Of a stretch of DNA of 64,000 nt, positions 34,412 to 46,005 are shown in pieces. The notes below the pieces were generated by a model. That model was not told where the DNA came from. It was given only the letters and a program-made list of their open reading frames with translations, and made no database searches. The position numbers and the translations under genes were made by a program. Numbering within the stretch: the first letter of the stretch is position 1; every line of letters begins with the position of its first letter. Source of the stretch: Tenodera sinensis (Eukaryota > Arthropoda > Insecta > Mantodea > Mantidae); contig CM060966.1 in NCBI GenBank assembly GCA_030765045.1, positions 64,985,921 to 65,049,920 of the forward strand, read 5' to 3'.

Positions 34412-36657
34412 GGAAAAATTTATTATTGATGGGGACTTTAATGCGAAGAACACTTATTGGGGCTCAAGATTGACTACACCTAAAGGAAAATCCTTGTATG
34501 AAGCAGGAATGGAGGCCGGCTGCGAATTCCACTCAGGGAAACCAACGTACTGACCTTCTGATCCAAATAAAACTTAATAGACTTTTTGTCATAAAGGGTA
34601 TGTCTAGGAATTACATTAAAGTGACCGAGTATGATGATCTGACTTCTGACCACACTCCAATCGTACTTACAATAAGTGAAACCATCATCGAAAAAGATAC
34701 CTCAGCCAAATTGACTAATAATAACACAAGATGGAAAACATTTCGACCCGAATTCGAGAGCACAATAAATCTGTGTGTACCTCTAAAATATCCTGAACAA
34801 CTAGAAAAAGGGATAGATGCGTTCATATATAATATACAGCAAACAGCTGGAACAGCGCACAAATGAGGAAACAATCGAATGATGATTACCCATTCGAGAT
34901 TCGAGTAATGGTAACAGAAAAGAGAAAGGCTCGTAAAAAGTGGCAACGTAGTACAGCACCACAGGATAAAACAACTCTAAATCGTCTAAACAACCACCTC
35001 AGACAAAAACCAAATAAAAAACGAATCCATCAGCAAGTACCTACAAAATCTATCAGCTGAAAAGGATACTGACTACTCGCTGTGGAAAATGATGAAAAGG
35101 CAGAAAAGACCTCAAGCCCATCCCCTTCATGCTCAAGCCCTTTAAGAAAATCTAACAATGATTGGGCTAAAAGTGACAGAGAGAAGGCAGATGTCTTCTC
35201 TGAGTATTTTCAAGAGACTTTCCGACCATTTCCTAGACGAATACGTTACAATTTATCCAACTAAAAATATTGGTAATTTTAAACCAGTTACAATGAATGA
35301 ATTAAAAGAAGTTATAGCAAGAGACCTGAATGCCAAAAAAGCTCAAGGATATGATTTGGTTACTGGTCAGATACTAAAATAATTGCCCCCTCGAGCACTT
35401 ATGAAATTGCTACATCTTATAAATGCTTCCCTTCGGTTAAAGTACGTCCCTAGGCAGTGGAAAAATGCAGAAATTATAATGATACCCAAGCCTGGAAAAG
35501 ACCCTCATGATAGAAAATCATGTCGATCAATCTCTTTGCTGCCAACAACGTCGAAATTATTCGAGAAACTGCTTTTAAGACGTTTCAACCCCATTATTAA
35601 GGAACGCAAACTCATTCCACATCAATTCGGCTTTCAAAGTAAACACTCACCGACGCAACAAGTCCACAGCATTGTGGAAATAATTGAAAGGACTCTCGAA
35701 GAAAAGAAAGTGTGTGCAAGTGTCTTTTCAGATGTATCTCAGGCCTTTGATAAAGTATGGCATAAAGGCCTTCTTTTTAAATTAAAGAGAGATCTACCTG
35801 GAGAATTCAGTCTAGTCTTACAATCCTATCTTAAAGATAGAACATTCCGAGTTAAACAAGAAAGTGAATACTCCCCATTTAAAGATATTACTGCGGGAGT
35901 GCCGCAGGGTAGTGTACTTTGACCGATATTATACTTGCTGTATACACGAGACGTCCAAAAGATGAGGAAACTGAGATGGCGACTTTTGCCGACGACATGG
36001 CAGTTATCTCTGTGGGGGATACTGTTGAGGAGGCTACAGAAAAACTTCATAAAACAATCAGCAAAGTCAGTACTTGGACAAAAAAATGGCGAATAAAATT
36101 AAATGAAACAAAGTCGGTCCATATAAACTTCACAAACAAGAAAATATAAAAGGTTGAAATAAATGGGCAAACTTTTCCCTACGGAAAAGAGGTAAAATGC
36201 CTAGGTCTGGTACTAGATGAAAAGTTTAACTGGAAATCGCATGTAGAAAGGAAAAGAAGTGAACTGAATCTAAGATTTAGAAAACTGTATTGGCTACTGG
36301 GACAGTACTCAGAACTAAGTCAACACAATAAATTGTTGATTTATAAACAAGTTCTAAAGCCCGTATGAATGTATGGCGTACCCCTATGGGGTTGCACCAA
36401 GAAAACGAATGTCGAAATCATTCAGAGATTTCAGAATAAGGCACTAAGGGCTATAGTAAAACCACCTTGGTATGCACGGAATGACAGTATCCACAGGGAC
36501 TTGAATATAGCATTTGTCAGTGAATAAATTAAAGCTGCTGCGGTTAAGCATGAAAGACGGTTGCGTGCACAAGAAAATACACGGGTACTGCTTATGCTAG
36601 CAAACAGCAACACAGTACGAAGATTGAAAAGAACCAAACCCTTGGACTTGGTGCTTT
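34412..36657 (+). pseudogene. Jockey-clade LINE ORF2 (endonuclease 3' part, RT complete)
   Basis: The left edge starts inside the endonuclease, with IDGDFNAKNTYWGSR (normally GDFNAKH..WGS) and SDHTPIVLTI with the catalytic His. The RT follows: IPKPGKDPHDRKSCRSISLL, KLFEKLLLRR, HQFGFQSKHSPTQQ, SDVSQAFDKVWHKGL, AGVPQGSVL, then TFADDMAVI with an intact FADD box, and LGLVLDEKFNWKSHV in the thumb. Stops or frameshifts occur near 34545, 34865, 35060, 35265, 35380, 35921, 36149, 36366 and 36527. The gene is dead but nearly collinear. No RNase H follows; about 100 bases of 3' flank come after the last codon at 36657. Confidence 0.85.
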
Positions 36658-37423
36658 AATATCAGTGTGATGTTGTTGTAATAGAATTACTCATAGGAGT
36701 AATGTCTAGTAAATGTGATTTATACAGTAAAGACCAAACTATTAGATAAGTGTAAAACTTCGTTGTAGTTATTTGAAAGAAAAGAAAAACATATTGTTTA
36801 TTTAGCTTTATTTAATATTACTTGGGAACAGAATTTTTCGAATTTTAGATTTATGGTCCAACATTTTAAATGTTGTTTTAGTTAACTTTCATGCGACTAA
36901 TACTTCATGTTCAAAAAATTACAAGCTATTTATAACTGAATGCATCATTTAGCCTTTTAACAGCAAGTTTCTCTTTAATGAGACTAAGCAACCAGTCGCT
37001 CACACGGCACTGCTATAGGAATCCGTTGTGCAGTAGCAGACACAGCTAACAATGAGAAACATGAATATTTAATGTTTAAAAATGTACGAAAGATGCTCTG
37101 GCCCGGGGGGGGGGGGGGGGGCGCGGGAATCCCCCGACAATTAAAAACTCCTCTTGAGGAATTCATATATACTTGTAAATGCCTATATCACTAACAGTGG
37201 CTGTATTCATCGCTGCAACTGTTCTGGGCAATAGCTGTTACTATAGGCAATATTGGAAGCGAGTAACGCACCTGATGTTGAAACTTTCTGCTAGGCGTGG
37301 CTTCCAAATGTGACACTGTACCCACTCCGATTTACAAGGACCACGTGGTTTCAGTTGCTTTGGGTTTGTGCAGGTGAAGTTTATTTTGTACGTGCGTGAA
37401 TTACGATTTTAGTGTTTCTCGTG

Positions 37424-37486
<63 letters not shown>

Positions 37487-37507
37487 GTTGTTGTTGTTGT
37501 TGTTGTT
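36658..37507. other. No recognisable gene; (ATT)n and poly(G)
   Basis: It contains the 3' flank of the LINE, a poly(G) tract at 37106-37121, and (ATT)n at 37428-37484 passing into (GTT)n up to 37507. Confidence 0.5.
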
Positions 37508-38260
37508 ATGCTACCGGTTCGTCAGGAATCGAAGGAAAACATCGGCCCTTATAAGAGACAAAGCCACGAATTTATATTCAGGCTTCGTGAGTACTTTGAG
37601 ATGGAGCCAGACAATGGTGGACCTCTTCTACCTGTTACCAAGGTGTTGGATGGAGTTTGTGATGCTTTGAAAGTGGGAAAAACTACTGCGAAAAGTGTGA
37701 CCAAGGAGATGTGCCCAGTCGATTTTAATGTGCCATCTGCAATTCTGCGTACTCCGGAAAAACAAAGGTCACGAGACAGTCCTAAAGTTTCAGTTGATGC
37801 ATTTCAAAAGGATGCAATTACCAGCATGTGTATCAATATTATATGAGGCAGGAATTTCTTACTCGTGAGAAGTTGCTGTGTTCTCCGAAAGAAGCCAACT
37901 TATCCGGTGGCGGAAAAAGCCAACTTATTCGGTGGCGGAAAAAGCAGTCTAAGCAAAGTGCTGAAAGAACTTGGTTTTCGGTTAAAAAGTATTCTGGGAC
38001 ATTGTTGCATGGCGTGGCAAATGTTTGCGGGAATGCTTAAAACCAACCTGAAAAGGCTTGATGAAACATGGGTAAATGCAGGACACATGGGCTGATGACA
38101 CTCTTGCAGGGACAATGAGAGTGCCAGATGGGAAGGGAAGTAGGTTGATTCTGCTTCATGCTGGTGGTGTATGCTGTTTTGTTCCAGGCGCTATGCTCTT
38201 ATTTAAATCGAAGAGCACTCGTGATTACCATGTTCATTCTTTTGTAGCTACTCTTAATAT
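37508..38260 (+). pseudogene. Tc1/mariner-type transposase, N-terminal and first DDE part
   Basis: An ATG at 37508 opens an N-terminal domain (MLPVRQESKENIG onward, with a helix-turn-helix-like VCDALKVGKTTAKSV). After phase changes come SSLSKVLKELGFR, then LDETWVNAGH at 38057-38089 with the first catalytic Asp, then GKGSRLILLHAGGVCCFVPG and LLFKSKSTRDYH. DETWVN..H followed by G.LILLHAG marks an insect transposase family of the Tc1/mariner superfamily. The piece ends at about 38260 before the second and third catalytic blocks. Copies at 1706-2457 and 60407-61239 carry the complementary LNPIEL part. Confidence 0.75.
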
Positions 38261-38884
38261 AATATAAAAAAACATAAAAAATAGGAATGTTGCATGGGAT
38301 TTTGATGTGACAAGAGCTTCACCTGTAGTTCAGCTCACGAGCCGCCACTACTATCATGAAAGAGATAAAGAAGTAAGAGTTTGTAGGAATAGTTAGAATA
38401 GAGAAAGTCATTTGACATAACAGTTTTTTCCATGACTGCCCTCTTATCTCGCTGAATTTTCCTCGGTTGGAGCTGCTAGCTAGGTTCATTGTTGACAAAT
38501 ACGAACCAGTCTGTTTAAATTGTTCTAACAAACTATACATTATGAATCTATTAGGAACAGGAATTTAGGGAATTTTTCATAAATTCAAGCTCAGGTTCCA
38601 CCTGTGACTCCAAGCGAAACCTAGCACAATAAAGGCACTCTTCTGTAACATACATTACGACAAGCAGTAAACACAACAGTGACTTTCACGGAACATCCCC
38701 ATGCTAAATAATGTTAAGTGAAACGCAAATGATGTAGGGAGTGTCAGCTATGTTGCCATGCATTCTAGAGCAGGTCCGTCAGGTTCACAGCACCTAGCCC
38801 CTTATTGCGACTTTATCTGTGCAGTATAGTAGGCGTAATTAGATTGCACATATTTGTGTCCGTGGGCTTGGGAGCTTCCAGTAC
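38261..38884. other. No gene; isolated hAT-like terminus and a small repeat
   Basis: CACGAGCCGCCACTA at 38339-38353 matches the terminus of the non-autonomous hAT at 39916-40880, but no partner end is evident. The word series at 38370-38411 also occurs at 26892-26932. Confidence 0.4.
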
Positions 38885-39370
38885 CTAGGACATGGTGAAC
38901 CACATGTGCGGTCTTATCCGTCCGCGTGGGGCCACGTCCTCCCCGTCAGCCAGGTGCACCACTTGTGAGGCCACTAATGACTGACAGTTGATTGACTGGA
39001 AGGGGAACAGGATTAAGGTGATGGTTCTGGGTTCAAGCTGGGTGTGAAGCAAGTGGCAGCACCGCTTAGCGAGGAGTCCCAAGGGCGTCCTTGGGTAAGC
39101 GGTAACCTTTCCTCCTGTGTGGAGCTCGTTGGTCGTATTGACCAAGGGCCCGTACCAGCTGGTTGGCGAGAGTGTTTAGTTTTGCGTACACGGTTCGGGA
39201 TCGCTCTCACCATGTCCACAATGTAAAGAGCCCGGAGTGGGAGGAAGGTTGTGTGATTGGAACCTACGCCAGGTATCATAGATCATTATTAGCGCCCTAT
39301 TCTGCACCAGCTGCAGCCCGCGAATGGTGGTAGGTGGCGCCGACTCCCAGGCTTGGCAGCCGTACAAGAT

Positions 39371-39389
39371 CGGGGGGGGGGGGGGGGGG
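39371..39389. repeat. Poly(G) tract
   Basis: About 18 consecutive G residues within the Jockey-type remnant; the minus-strand frame crosses it as a Pro run. Confidence 0.9.
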
Positions 39390-39915
39390 CGGAATGATCG
39401 CCCGGTACAAGCGTAGCTTCAGGTATGTGGGCATGTTGGATCGAAAAACTGGACTGGTCTGAGTGCAGAGTGGCCGAGTCCAGCCTTTGCGCGGACGTGT
39501 CGACTGAAGGTTAGTCCGCGGTCGAGGAGTACACCGAGGTATTTGGCGGAGGTTACCCATGAGATATTTCTCCACCTGAGCCGTAGTAACCAGCGAACCT
39601 TTCCGAGTGTGGAGCTTTCCCCCGGGCTAATAGCCATTCTCCACTTCTCACTCCAGCGGCGTTGAGTTGGCGTTGTAAGGGAAGGAGGCAGTAGCGGACA
39701 CACTTGTTCTGTGCCATGATGAGGAAGTCGTTCGCACACTGGCACGTAACAGTCTGGGGTCCTGTGGGGGAAGTCAGACATGTAGGCTGCAAATAGTAAC
39801 GGGGAGAGTACACTGCCCTCTGGGACTACCGCCGCTATGGTTCTGACTGTTGATAGCCGTCCTCTAACATTGCGGTCCCGAAGGAAGCTGCTAATCAATA
39901 CGAGATAGGGGGAGG

Positions 39916-40880
39916 CAGTGGCGGTTCCTGGGGGATCGCATACTCGCAACTGCACACCCATTAATTTTTCCGCATGTGAATGTGTATAGACATGCATATG
40001 AGAAAGTCGAATGTCCAACTTTCTTGTACGTATATGAACTTGCTCGTTTAATTTTCCCGCGCTCTCTACCAAATGACAACTCACTCAGTCAAGCTGAGAC
40101 GCGTAAGCCCGATTTTGCGACTGGCGAAGGTAGCTTTTAGGCGAGGGGTACGCGGGGAGCAGTGCAAAGCTTGCATTTAAGAGTACGGCGAGTTAAGGCA
40201 CCATAATCGACAAGGCCAACACATGTGATTCTTAACCGCGCAAGCGCACTACATTCTCATACAAGTCCCTCCGTTTTTCTTGCTACAGGCATTTCCCTCC
40301 CGTTTAGCAGAACCTGCTAGGCAGCCAACGTGACAGTTCTAAATATAATGTAGCCATCTTCTATATTATATTAATGTTATAAACACAGTTACCTACATCT
40401 AGTCTTATTAAACGATTATAAATGCATATAATTACTCTTCGTGTCGTAATTTACTAAGGCCAATACTTCAGTTTGGAATAGTTATTTTGTTACAGTGTTT
40501 ATTACCGTTTGTTATGTTTGTACTCTGGCAGCAAGTTGCATGCAGTTGTGTCTGCACATAGCGGGGAATTTGAATCTATGAAAGTGTGGAAATGAATAAC
40601 ATGGCGAAACTAAAGGAGATAAATCTTTCGGGTTTATTTTAATAAGAGAAGCTGTTTTCCGTTTTTATTGTTTGCGAGTGAGACAAATGGTGTCTGGACA
40701 AATAAGAGTTCTTGTGATATTGGTCATTTAAAACAAAAAATAGCAAAGCATAAGAGCTCAATTGCCCATATGAATTTAGAATTAGAATTGTGTGGTGTGT
40801 GTTAGAGAAATAAAGGGAGTAAAGGTGGAGAGGATGTAATGTACTGCACACCCACTGCGACAAGTCACGAGCCGCCACTG
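39916..40880 (-). mobile_element. Non-autonomous hAT element, copy 2
   Basis: Both termini begin CAGTGGCGG reading inward (CAGTGGCGGTTCCTGG at the left; CAGTGGCGGCTCGTGACTTG at the right on the minus strand). The flanks GGGGGAGG (39908-39915) and GGGGCAGG (40881-40888) match at 7 of 8 positions, the size expected of a hAT target duplication. The body is nearly identical to 12495-13457 in inverse orientation. It interrupts the LINE RT at 38885-41560 and so is younger than that LINE. There is no transposase, so mobilisation in trans is implied. Confidence 0.85.
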
Positions 40881-41604
40881 GGGGCAGGGGTATGTGCTTG
40901 CTTGACTTTGTACAAAAGACCCTGGTGCCAGGTTGTGGCGAAAGCCTTCTCTACATCCAGCAGCATTACTATAGTCTGGAAGTTTTCCTGGAAGCCCAGG
41001 GCAGCCTCCACGGCCACAGCAACTGCATGGTCGTGGAGTGATCCTAACGAAAACCAAACTGGTGATCCGGTATAAGGCGCCTTTCCTCAAAGAAAGAGCA
41101 GTCACTCAAAAACTTTTGAGATGGTTGGAAGTATGCCGATGGAACGGTAGTTCTTAGGAAAGACCCGGTCTTCGTCTGGTTTCAAGATGCACACTACTCC
41201 CAGCAAGCTGGGAAGTGACGGAGCTGTATGCATGCATTGAAAATCCGCGTCAAATGGATGACCGCTCTTTTGGGAAGGTGTATAAGCGCCGTGACGCCGC
41301 CATCTTGTCCACGAGATTTGTTTGGGTTCAGACTATAGATTTCTGAGGCTACCGCTTTCGGGGTGACAGTGGGAAGGTGGATCCCTCGTGGCGCTGCCAT
41401 GGCTCCTCATCGAGGTAATCAACGGTCGCCTCCACGAGTTCAGTGAAGTCTTCGTCTTGTGAGTCCTCCAAGGGTTCGAATTATACCTCTAGATGGTCTG
41501 CAAACACAGAGCGATATCTACACGCCTGACCCGGCGGCCGCCAGTCGCGTCATTCAGAATATGCCTGATATATTGTGACAAGACGATAAAATCCAGCGCA
41601 ATTG

Positions 41605-42050
41605 CTTTTCTATCACTTTATTTTCCTTCAAAAACTTTTGAAGAAAAACACAATTCTCTTCTCGTCATGAACAGTCTAGTCCTTCGTGACTCACAACTGT
41701 TCTCTTCTAATAATCTTGACTCACTCATTCTGTTTTTCTTCACTTTCTCTGTCTCACAAACAGCCGACTTTGACGATGCAGTCACCCAACACTCATTAAA
41801 ATGTCTTCACCTCGACGCAATGTATCTTTTACGACGGTACCACAAACACAAAGCTATCTCGCACTCACTGACGCACTGCCCGATTCAAAAACTGCCTGCC
41901 TTCAAGCGTTCCGCAAGCGATGGCGTAATCATCTTTCTCGAAAGTGTACAAACAAGCCGCCCGGGGGACATCTGGAATTACCTGGAAAATCCCTTTTGTG
42001 ACGTGCTGTGTTCATTGTTGTCGCGTGTTTGCTCGCGTGTGTGGGGTGGA
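41605..42050 (+). repeat. Dispersed repeat, copy 2 (pairs with 4139-4570)
   Basis: Aligns by eye with 4139-4570 in the same orientation over more than 400 bases with substantial divergence. It begins just beyond the 5' edge of the Jockey-type remnant. No coding capacity was recognised. Confidence 0.45.
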
Positions 42051-42329
42051 GAAGTTTGACTTTATCGTATGTTTATGTTTTGTTTGACACAGGGTTGCCA
42101 GTGGTTAAAAGTAAAATTATCGTACCGGCCACTAAAATTATGGATTTGGATTCAAAATTATCGTACTTCATAAACCAAATGCTTCAACAATAAATGTACC
42201 AGCATAACACTTAGGAAAATGCAGTAGTATTGATGTTTATGGTATCCACTTACAACATTGATGACCTCAATCAGTATTACAACTTTAGCACTTACGTTTG
42301 TCGCACTATTCATCTTAAGTTCATCTTCC

Positions 42330-42560
42330 TCAACCGTTGCAGCATTGCACAAATTTGTTGTTGAGATAAGCTTTAACTTCTTCTCGGTGATTTGCAGATT
42401 TTCGGACCCACCACATTCTTTCATAAGCTGGGACGACCGAATAAGTCCACTTACCATATCTAACGCCAATTTGTTTCTAATTTTGGTTTTTATTAAGCTT
42501 AGTTTGGAAAAAACTTTCACAAGAAGTGTTTCTGTGGGGCAATGAAATCACTGATAATGC
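42330..42560 (-). pseudogene. hAT transposase C-terminal remnant
   Basis: The minus-strand frame reads LLVKVFSKLSLIKTKIRNKL, then ALDMVSGLIRSSQLMKE. This fits the hATC dimerisation pattern (..ERSFSKL.LIKTKLRN.L.......LL), though the usual S.ER ahead of FSKL is degraded. The frame is open over about 120 codons to 42158, but the rest of the transposase is absent, so it is a relic inside the deletion derivative at 42090-43122. Confidence 0.6.
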
Positions 42561-42901
42561 AAACTCCGCCAGTTGTTTGAAATCAGTATTTCCACCAAGG
42601 TGACATGTGTTTAACAGCACTCCAGAAATTGCCAGGTTCAGGCATGTTCTTTATTCCACACGGAATATCAGGTATTCCGAGTTTTGTCCATTGATCATCA
42701 ATTTCTGAACAGTACCTTCTTCGTTGAGATCTGGGCACACTGGCAACAAGGGGTTAAGGGTAGAAGAATTAGTAGGATATGAAATGGTTACCTTAGAGGG
42801 CTGGCGACAGGCCATGAGGGCAAAAGTGGTGTCGCTATTTGTAATTAATTTCATTTCGCTCTTATCACAAACAAGTGAAAAAGATATTTCGCTGGTATCG
42901 A

Positions 42902-43114
42902 AATTATCGTACATCCCCATAATTATCGTACGGGTTGACAACCATGAGTACAAGCATTCAAATTATCGTACATCCCCATAATTATCGTACGGGTTGACAA
43001 CCATGAGTACAAGCATTCAAATTATCGTACATCCCCATAATTATCGTACGGGTTGACAACCATGAGTACAAGCATTCAAATTATCGTATGCCCCATAATT
43101 ATCGTACGGGTTGG
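42902..43114. repeat. 59-bp tandem repeat within a hAT, 3.6 copies
   Basis: Units start at 42902, 42961, 43020 and 43079. The first three look identical; the last is partial and diverged and runs into the right terminus. Each unit has two AATTATCGTAC words, the second followed by GGGTTGACAACC, which resembles the terminal inverted repeat. Confidence 0.9.
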
Positions 43115-43130
43115 CAATCCTGGTTTGACA

Positions 43131-44499
43131 CTGTTACTACTTGGCAAAGCGATGAGGCGTACTAACCTTGGCTGTCCAGCGCTACGATCGCTTATCTTGT
43201 TTATTAGAACAGCGAAACAACAACAACAATAATAATAACAATAACAACAACAATTTGGCGTACAGTCAGTGATAAAACACAAATAGATGATCCCTTGCGT
43301 TTACCGATATGAGATGCTGTCCTGAAGATTTAATTGCATCTGAACGGAGTGTACATGCATTCTCGCTGTGTTTCTGCGATAAGTTCAGTAAACATTTAGG
43401 CAGTTCCACATTCTTTCCGATGCGCCTCATGACTTTGCCAAGCAGTATGTGGTGTGAAGTAGCGTGGCCCCGACAGTTCTTTGTTGTGAGTCGCGGTCGG
43501 CGTCACAATATTAGTCCCAAAACAAGCTTATAAAGTCATGTTACAGTACAAATTTTAGGCTGGTCTGCAAAATCAGTTGCATACATTAGTGTATACGTGC
43601 AGTAAACCAACAATTTTAAGTCGCATGGACGCTTTTTAATTCAAGAAAGGATTAAGCATTTTATTTGTTTATTTATTTTGCTCTTTTATTTGTACAACTC
43701 GTTTGCGGTTAAAATTAATCAATATCCACACTTGTCACAAATTACATGACATTTTGAACAAGTTTTATAATGGATATAAACGAATGCTTATTGGATGGAT
43801 GTATCACAACTTTATCTAAATTATAATAGGAACTAAGATGTTCGATATCCCGGACGGCATGAAAACAAAAGGCAGCGGAGAAGCACAAAATCGAACTCAA
43901 CATTCCGCACGTCTGCTGAAGCTACTTTAATTTTAACATGCCGGAACAGATGTATACTCTCTTCCATAGCTTCTTGTGGCGTCAGAAGCTCTTGATGTCA
44001 TTCCAGGCACATGTAGAATTGCGAAGCTGTCTGAGGAAAATTAAGACCGGGGACAAGCAGTGATGGATAAAGAGAAATGGGCTTGGAAGATGAACGCGTG
44101 CATTTAGTACAAGCAAGGTGTTGGCATCGGCAATTGCCCGTGGAATGCGACATCAAAAAATAATCGTTACGTCACGAGTGAAGGAAAATGAAAAATATTC
44201 GTAGGTACTGGCAGTTCTCTCTGGTATAGTGGAAACTGCCATGTGTAACTAAATGATGGAGAAAAATGCTTCTACACTAGTATGTATGTGTGTATGCATG
44301 TATGCATGCATATCTCCCAGGTATCTGTCCCCCCCCCCCCCTCTTTCTCTCGTCATTTACCTTCACTTTAACTCTGAGGTCAGGTCGCCATATTATATGT
44401 GTAAGTTCCTTTAGTTCTTTGACATGGGCCTGTATGTGTAGCACATTGTGCAAATGTTTTCCTGCAGCATCTGTTTCACTAGCTTGGTGATAACATAAT
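43131..44499. other. No recognisable gene; short inverted repeat
   Basis: A ~25-base segment near 43140-43165 is imperfectly inverted at about 43428-43452 (GCCTCAT..CTTTGCCAAG.AGTA). A poly(C) tract lies at 44331-44342. Otherwise nothing is recognised. Confidence 0.45.
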
Positions 44500-44620
44500 T
44501 TCTGTAGTTAACTTTAACTGCAAAGGTCATATCGGCGGCCTTGCCTATTGGCAATTGGTGTTACGCGATTAACGGGGGGTTTTCGATCTTTGGCGTTTTT
44601 ATACGTTGAATTCACTCACA

Positions 44621-44713
<93 letters not shown>

Positions 44714-44850
44714 TCATTCATACTTCCAGATTCAAGGAAGGGTGAGGAATGATCTTGTCTGGAGAAAAATTCCTACCCCCTGCCGGGAATCGGACCCGGG
44801 ACCCCAGCACAGCAGGCAGGTGCTCTACCAACTGCGCCACGGAGCCAGCC
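44500..44850 (-). mobile_element. tRNA-derived SINE with internal (GT)n
   Basis: The minus strand from 44848 begins GGCTCCGTGGCGCAGTTGGT, containing an A box, and continues to GGGTCCGATTCCC, a B box with one change. The T stem CCGGG/CCCGG is intact. The anticodon loop would read GCT but there is no long variable arm, so it is not a serine tRNA gene. The body runs through TCCAGACAAGATCATTCC, a 90-base GT tract, and ends in GCCGCCGATATGACCTTTGC. A second, interrupted copy lies at 8634-9290. Confidence 0.7.
44623..44711. repeat. (CA)n microsatellite
   Basis: About 90 uninterrupted bases of CA inside the SINE body. Confidence 0.95.
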
Positions 44851-46005
44851 TGTAGTTGCCTTTGTATTTGACTTCCATGGTTTTAATCGGAGTGTGAATT
44901 TTGTTTACCCTGAAGTTCTTCTATGCACTTTAAATAATAGGCTTGATACAATATAGGTGGCCTTAATTCAGTTGTCACATTCCTGCAACATTCATTTTAT
45001 TTCCGTTTACTTTATTCTGCATCGTAGTAACGAAATAGCCAATATTTACCGAGTGACTGATGAAACCGTGAAGGGAAGAGAAAAACGAAGGGGGAAAAGA
45101 ACGTAAGATTGATTCTGCTTCTACGGGCTTCAAATCAGCACCTCCCTGAATCCGAGCCAGATACCTCCTAAGCAACTCGCTTGACAAAAGTATTTTTTTC
45201 TCGTCTTAGCACAACGCTAAACTACTGTCCGGAAGGCCTTTCTTTAGTTCTTCACGATTACTGTACAGCGTGATGCGCAATGTTATATTCTTACACCCTT
45301 TGCTGCTCATGAAATAAAAAGCATGTTTAACTGTCCCTGTTTGAGGCAGTGTTTTTATTCAACATTTTCGCTAACATAATTATGAACAAATTATTAAAAT
45401 AAAGTTTACTTTATTTTTTACTTTATTTAACAATATAATATGGGTCCAACTTAAATTTGAAAATACAAAGATTTATTTTATTTTCCACTAGGAATAGGAC
45501 CTGTCGATATCTCGATGCTCTCGGTACTAGGTGATATCGAAGTATGTCTAATACTTTGACATAAACCTTCGATCCTTTTAAATTTATAACTTTTGTATTA
45601 TTGAAAGCTGTTGCGCTTAACTTTATACTAGAAAAGAGATGAAAGGAGTCGATACCACCTTATTGCTTCGCACGTGTCCTTAAAGAGTTACTGAACAATA
45701 GTTCTTGATAGGTCTTGACTGCGTTTCCCGTGAGTCAATGAATACCTAATTCTATACACCCTTGTGTCAAAATGAAAACATAAGAACAATGGACGGCTTA
45801 GAGGTAATCGTGTTATTGAAATAACAATGGTGCTAAGTGCCACAATAAAGAAACGGAGCTATTCAAAGAAAACTGTTTACTGAAAGTACTCAAAAAGCTT
45901 AATACATTCTGATGAAGTACAAATACAACACTCCTTACACATAGAGATAGGTACTTTAACACAAATACAAATTTTTGTTACAGGAAACCACATAAACGAT
46001 AGAAG
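44851..46005. other. No recognisable gene
   Basis: A/T-rich sequence without recognised features. Confidence 0.4.

Larger units (their letters stand above)
38885..41560 (-). pseudogene. Jockey-type LINE ORF2 remnant, interrupted by a hAT element
   Basis: From the high-coordinate side the minus strand gives VTPKAVASEIYSLNPNKS and IHLTRIFNACIQLRHFPACWE (RT N-terminal fingers), then a YRITS/DHQFGFR-like region, a DVEKAF-like block near 40950, VPEGSVLSPLLFAAYMSDF, and KYLGVLLDRGLTFSRHV in the thumb, followed by a degraded C-terminal tail to about 38885. A 965-bp hAT copy (39916-40880) separates the DVEKAF block from the VPEGS block. Many stops and frameshifts are present. It belongs to the same broad group as the LINE at 47190-57010 but is a separate insertion. 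Confidence 0.75.
42090..43122 (-). mobile_element. hAT element with perfect 8-bp target duplication
   Basis: The left end CAGGGTTGCCA and the right end read inward, CAGGATTGCCA, form terminal inverted repeats. GTTTGACA lies on both sides (42082-42089 and 43123-43130), a perfect 8-bp duplication diagnostic of the hAT superfamily. At 1,033 bp it is a deletion derivative: a transposase C-terminal remnant is on the minus strand near 42330-42560, and a 59-bp tandem array fills the right subterminal region. AAATTATCGTAC words occur near both ends (about 42113, 42160 and in the array). Confidence 0.85.

Noticed and set aside
37195..38353. A hAT element spanning from CAGTGGCTG at 37195 to CCGCCACTA at 38353
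   Set aside because: The left end matches over only seven bases and no 8-bp duplication is present.
42902..43114. Regularly spaced repeats resembling a CRISPR array
   Set aside because: The 59-bp units are contiguous tandem copies with no unique spacers, lie inside a hAT element, and the genome is eukaryotic.
44778..44848. Serine tRNA gene on the minus strand
   Set aside because: The loop would read GCT but there is no long variable arm, and it is fused to a SINE body that recurs at 8634-9290.
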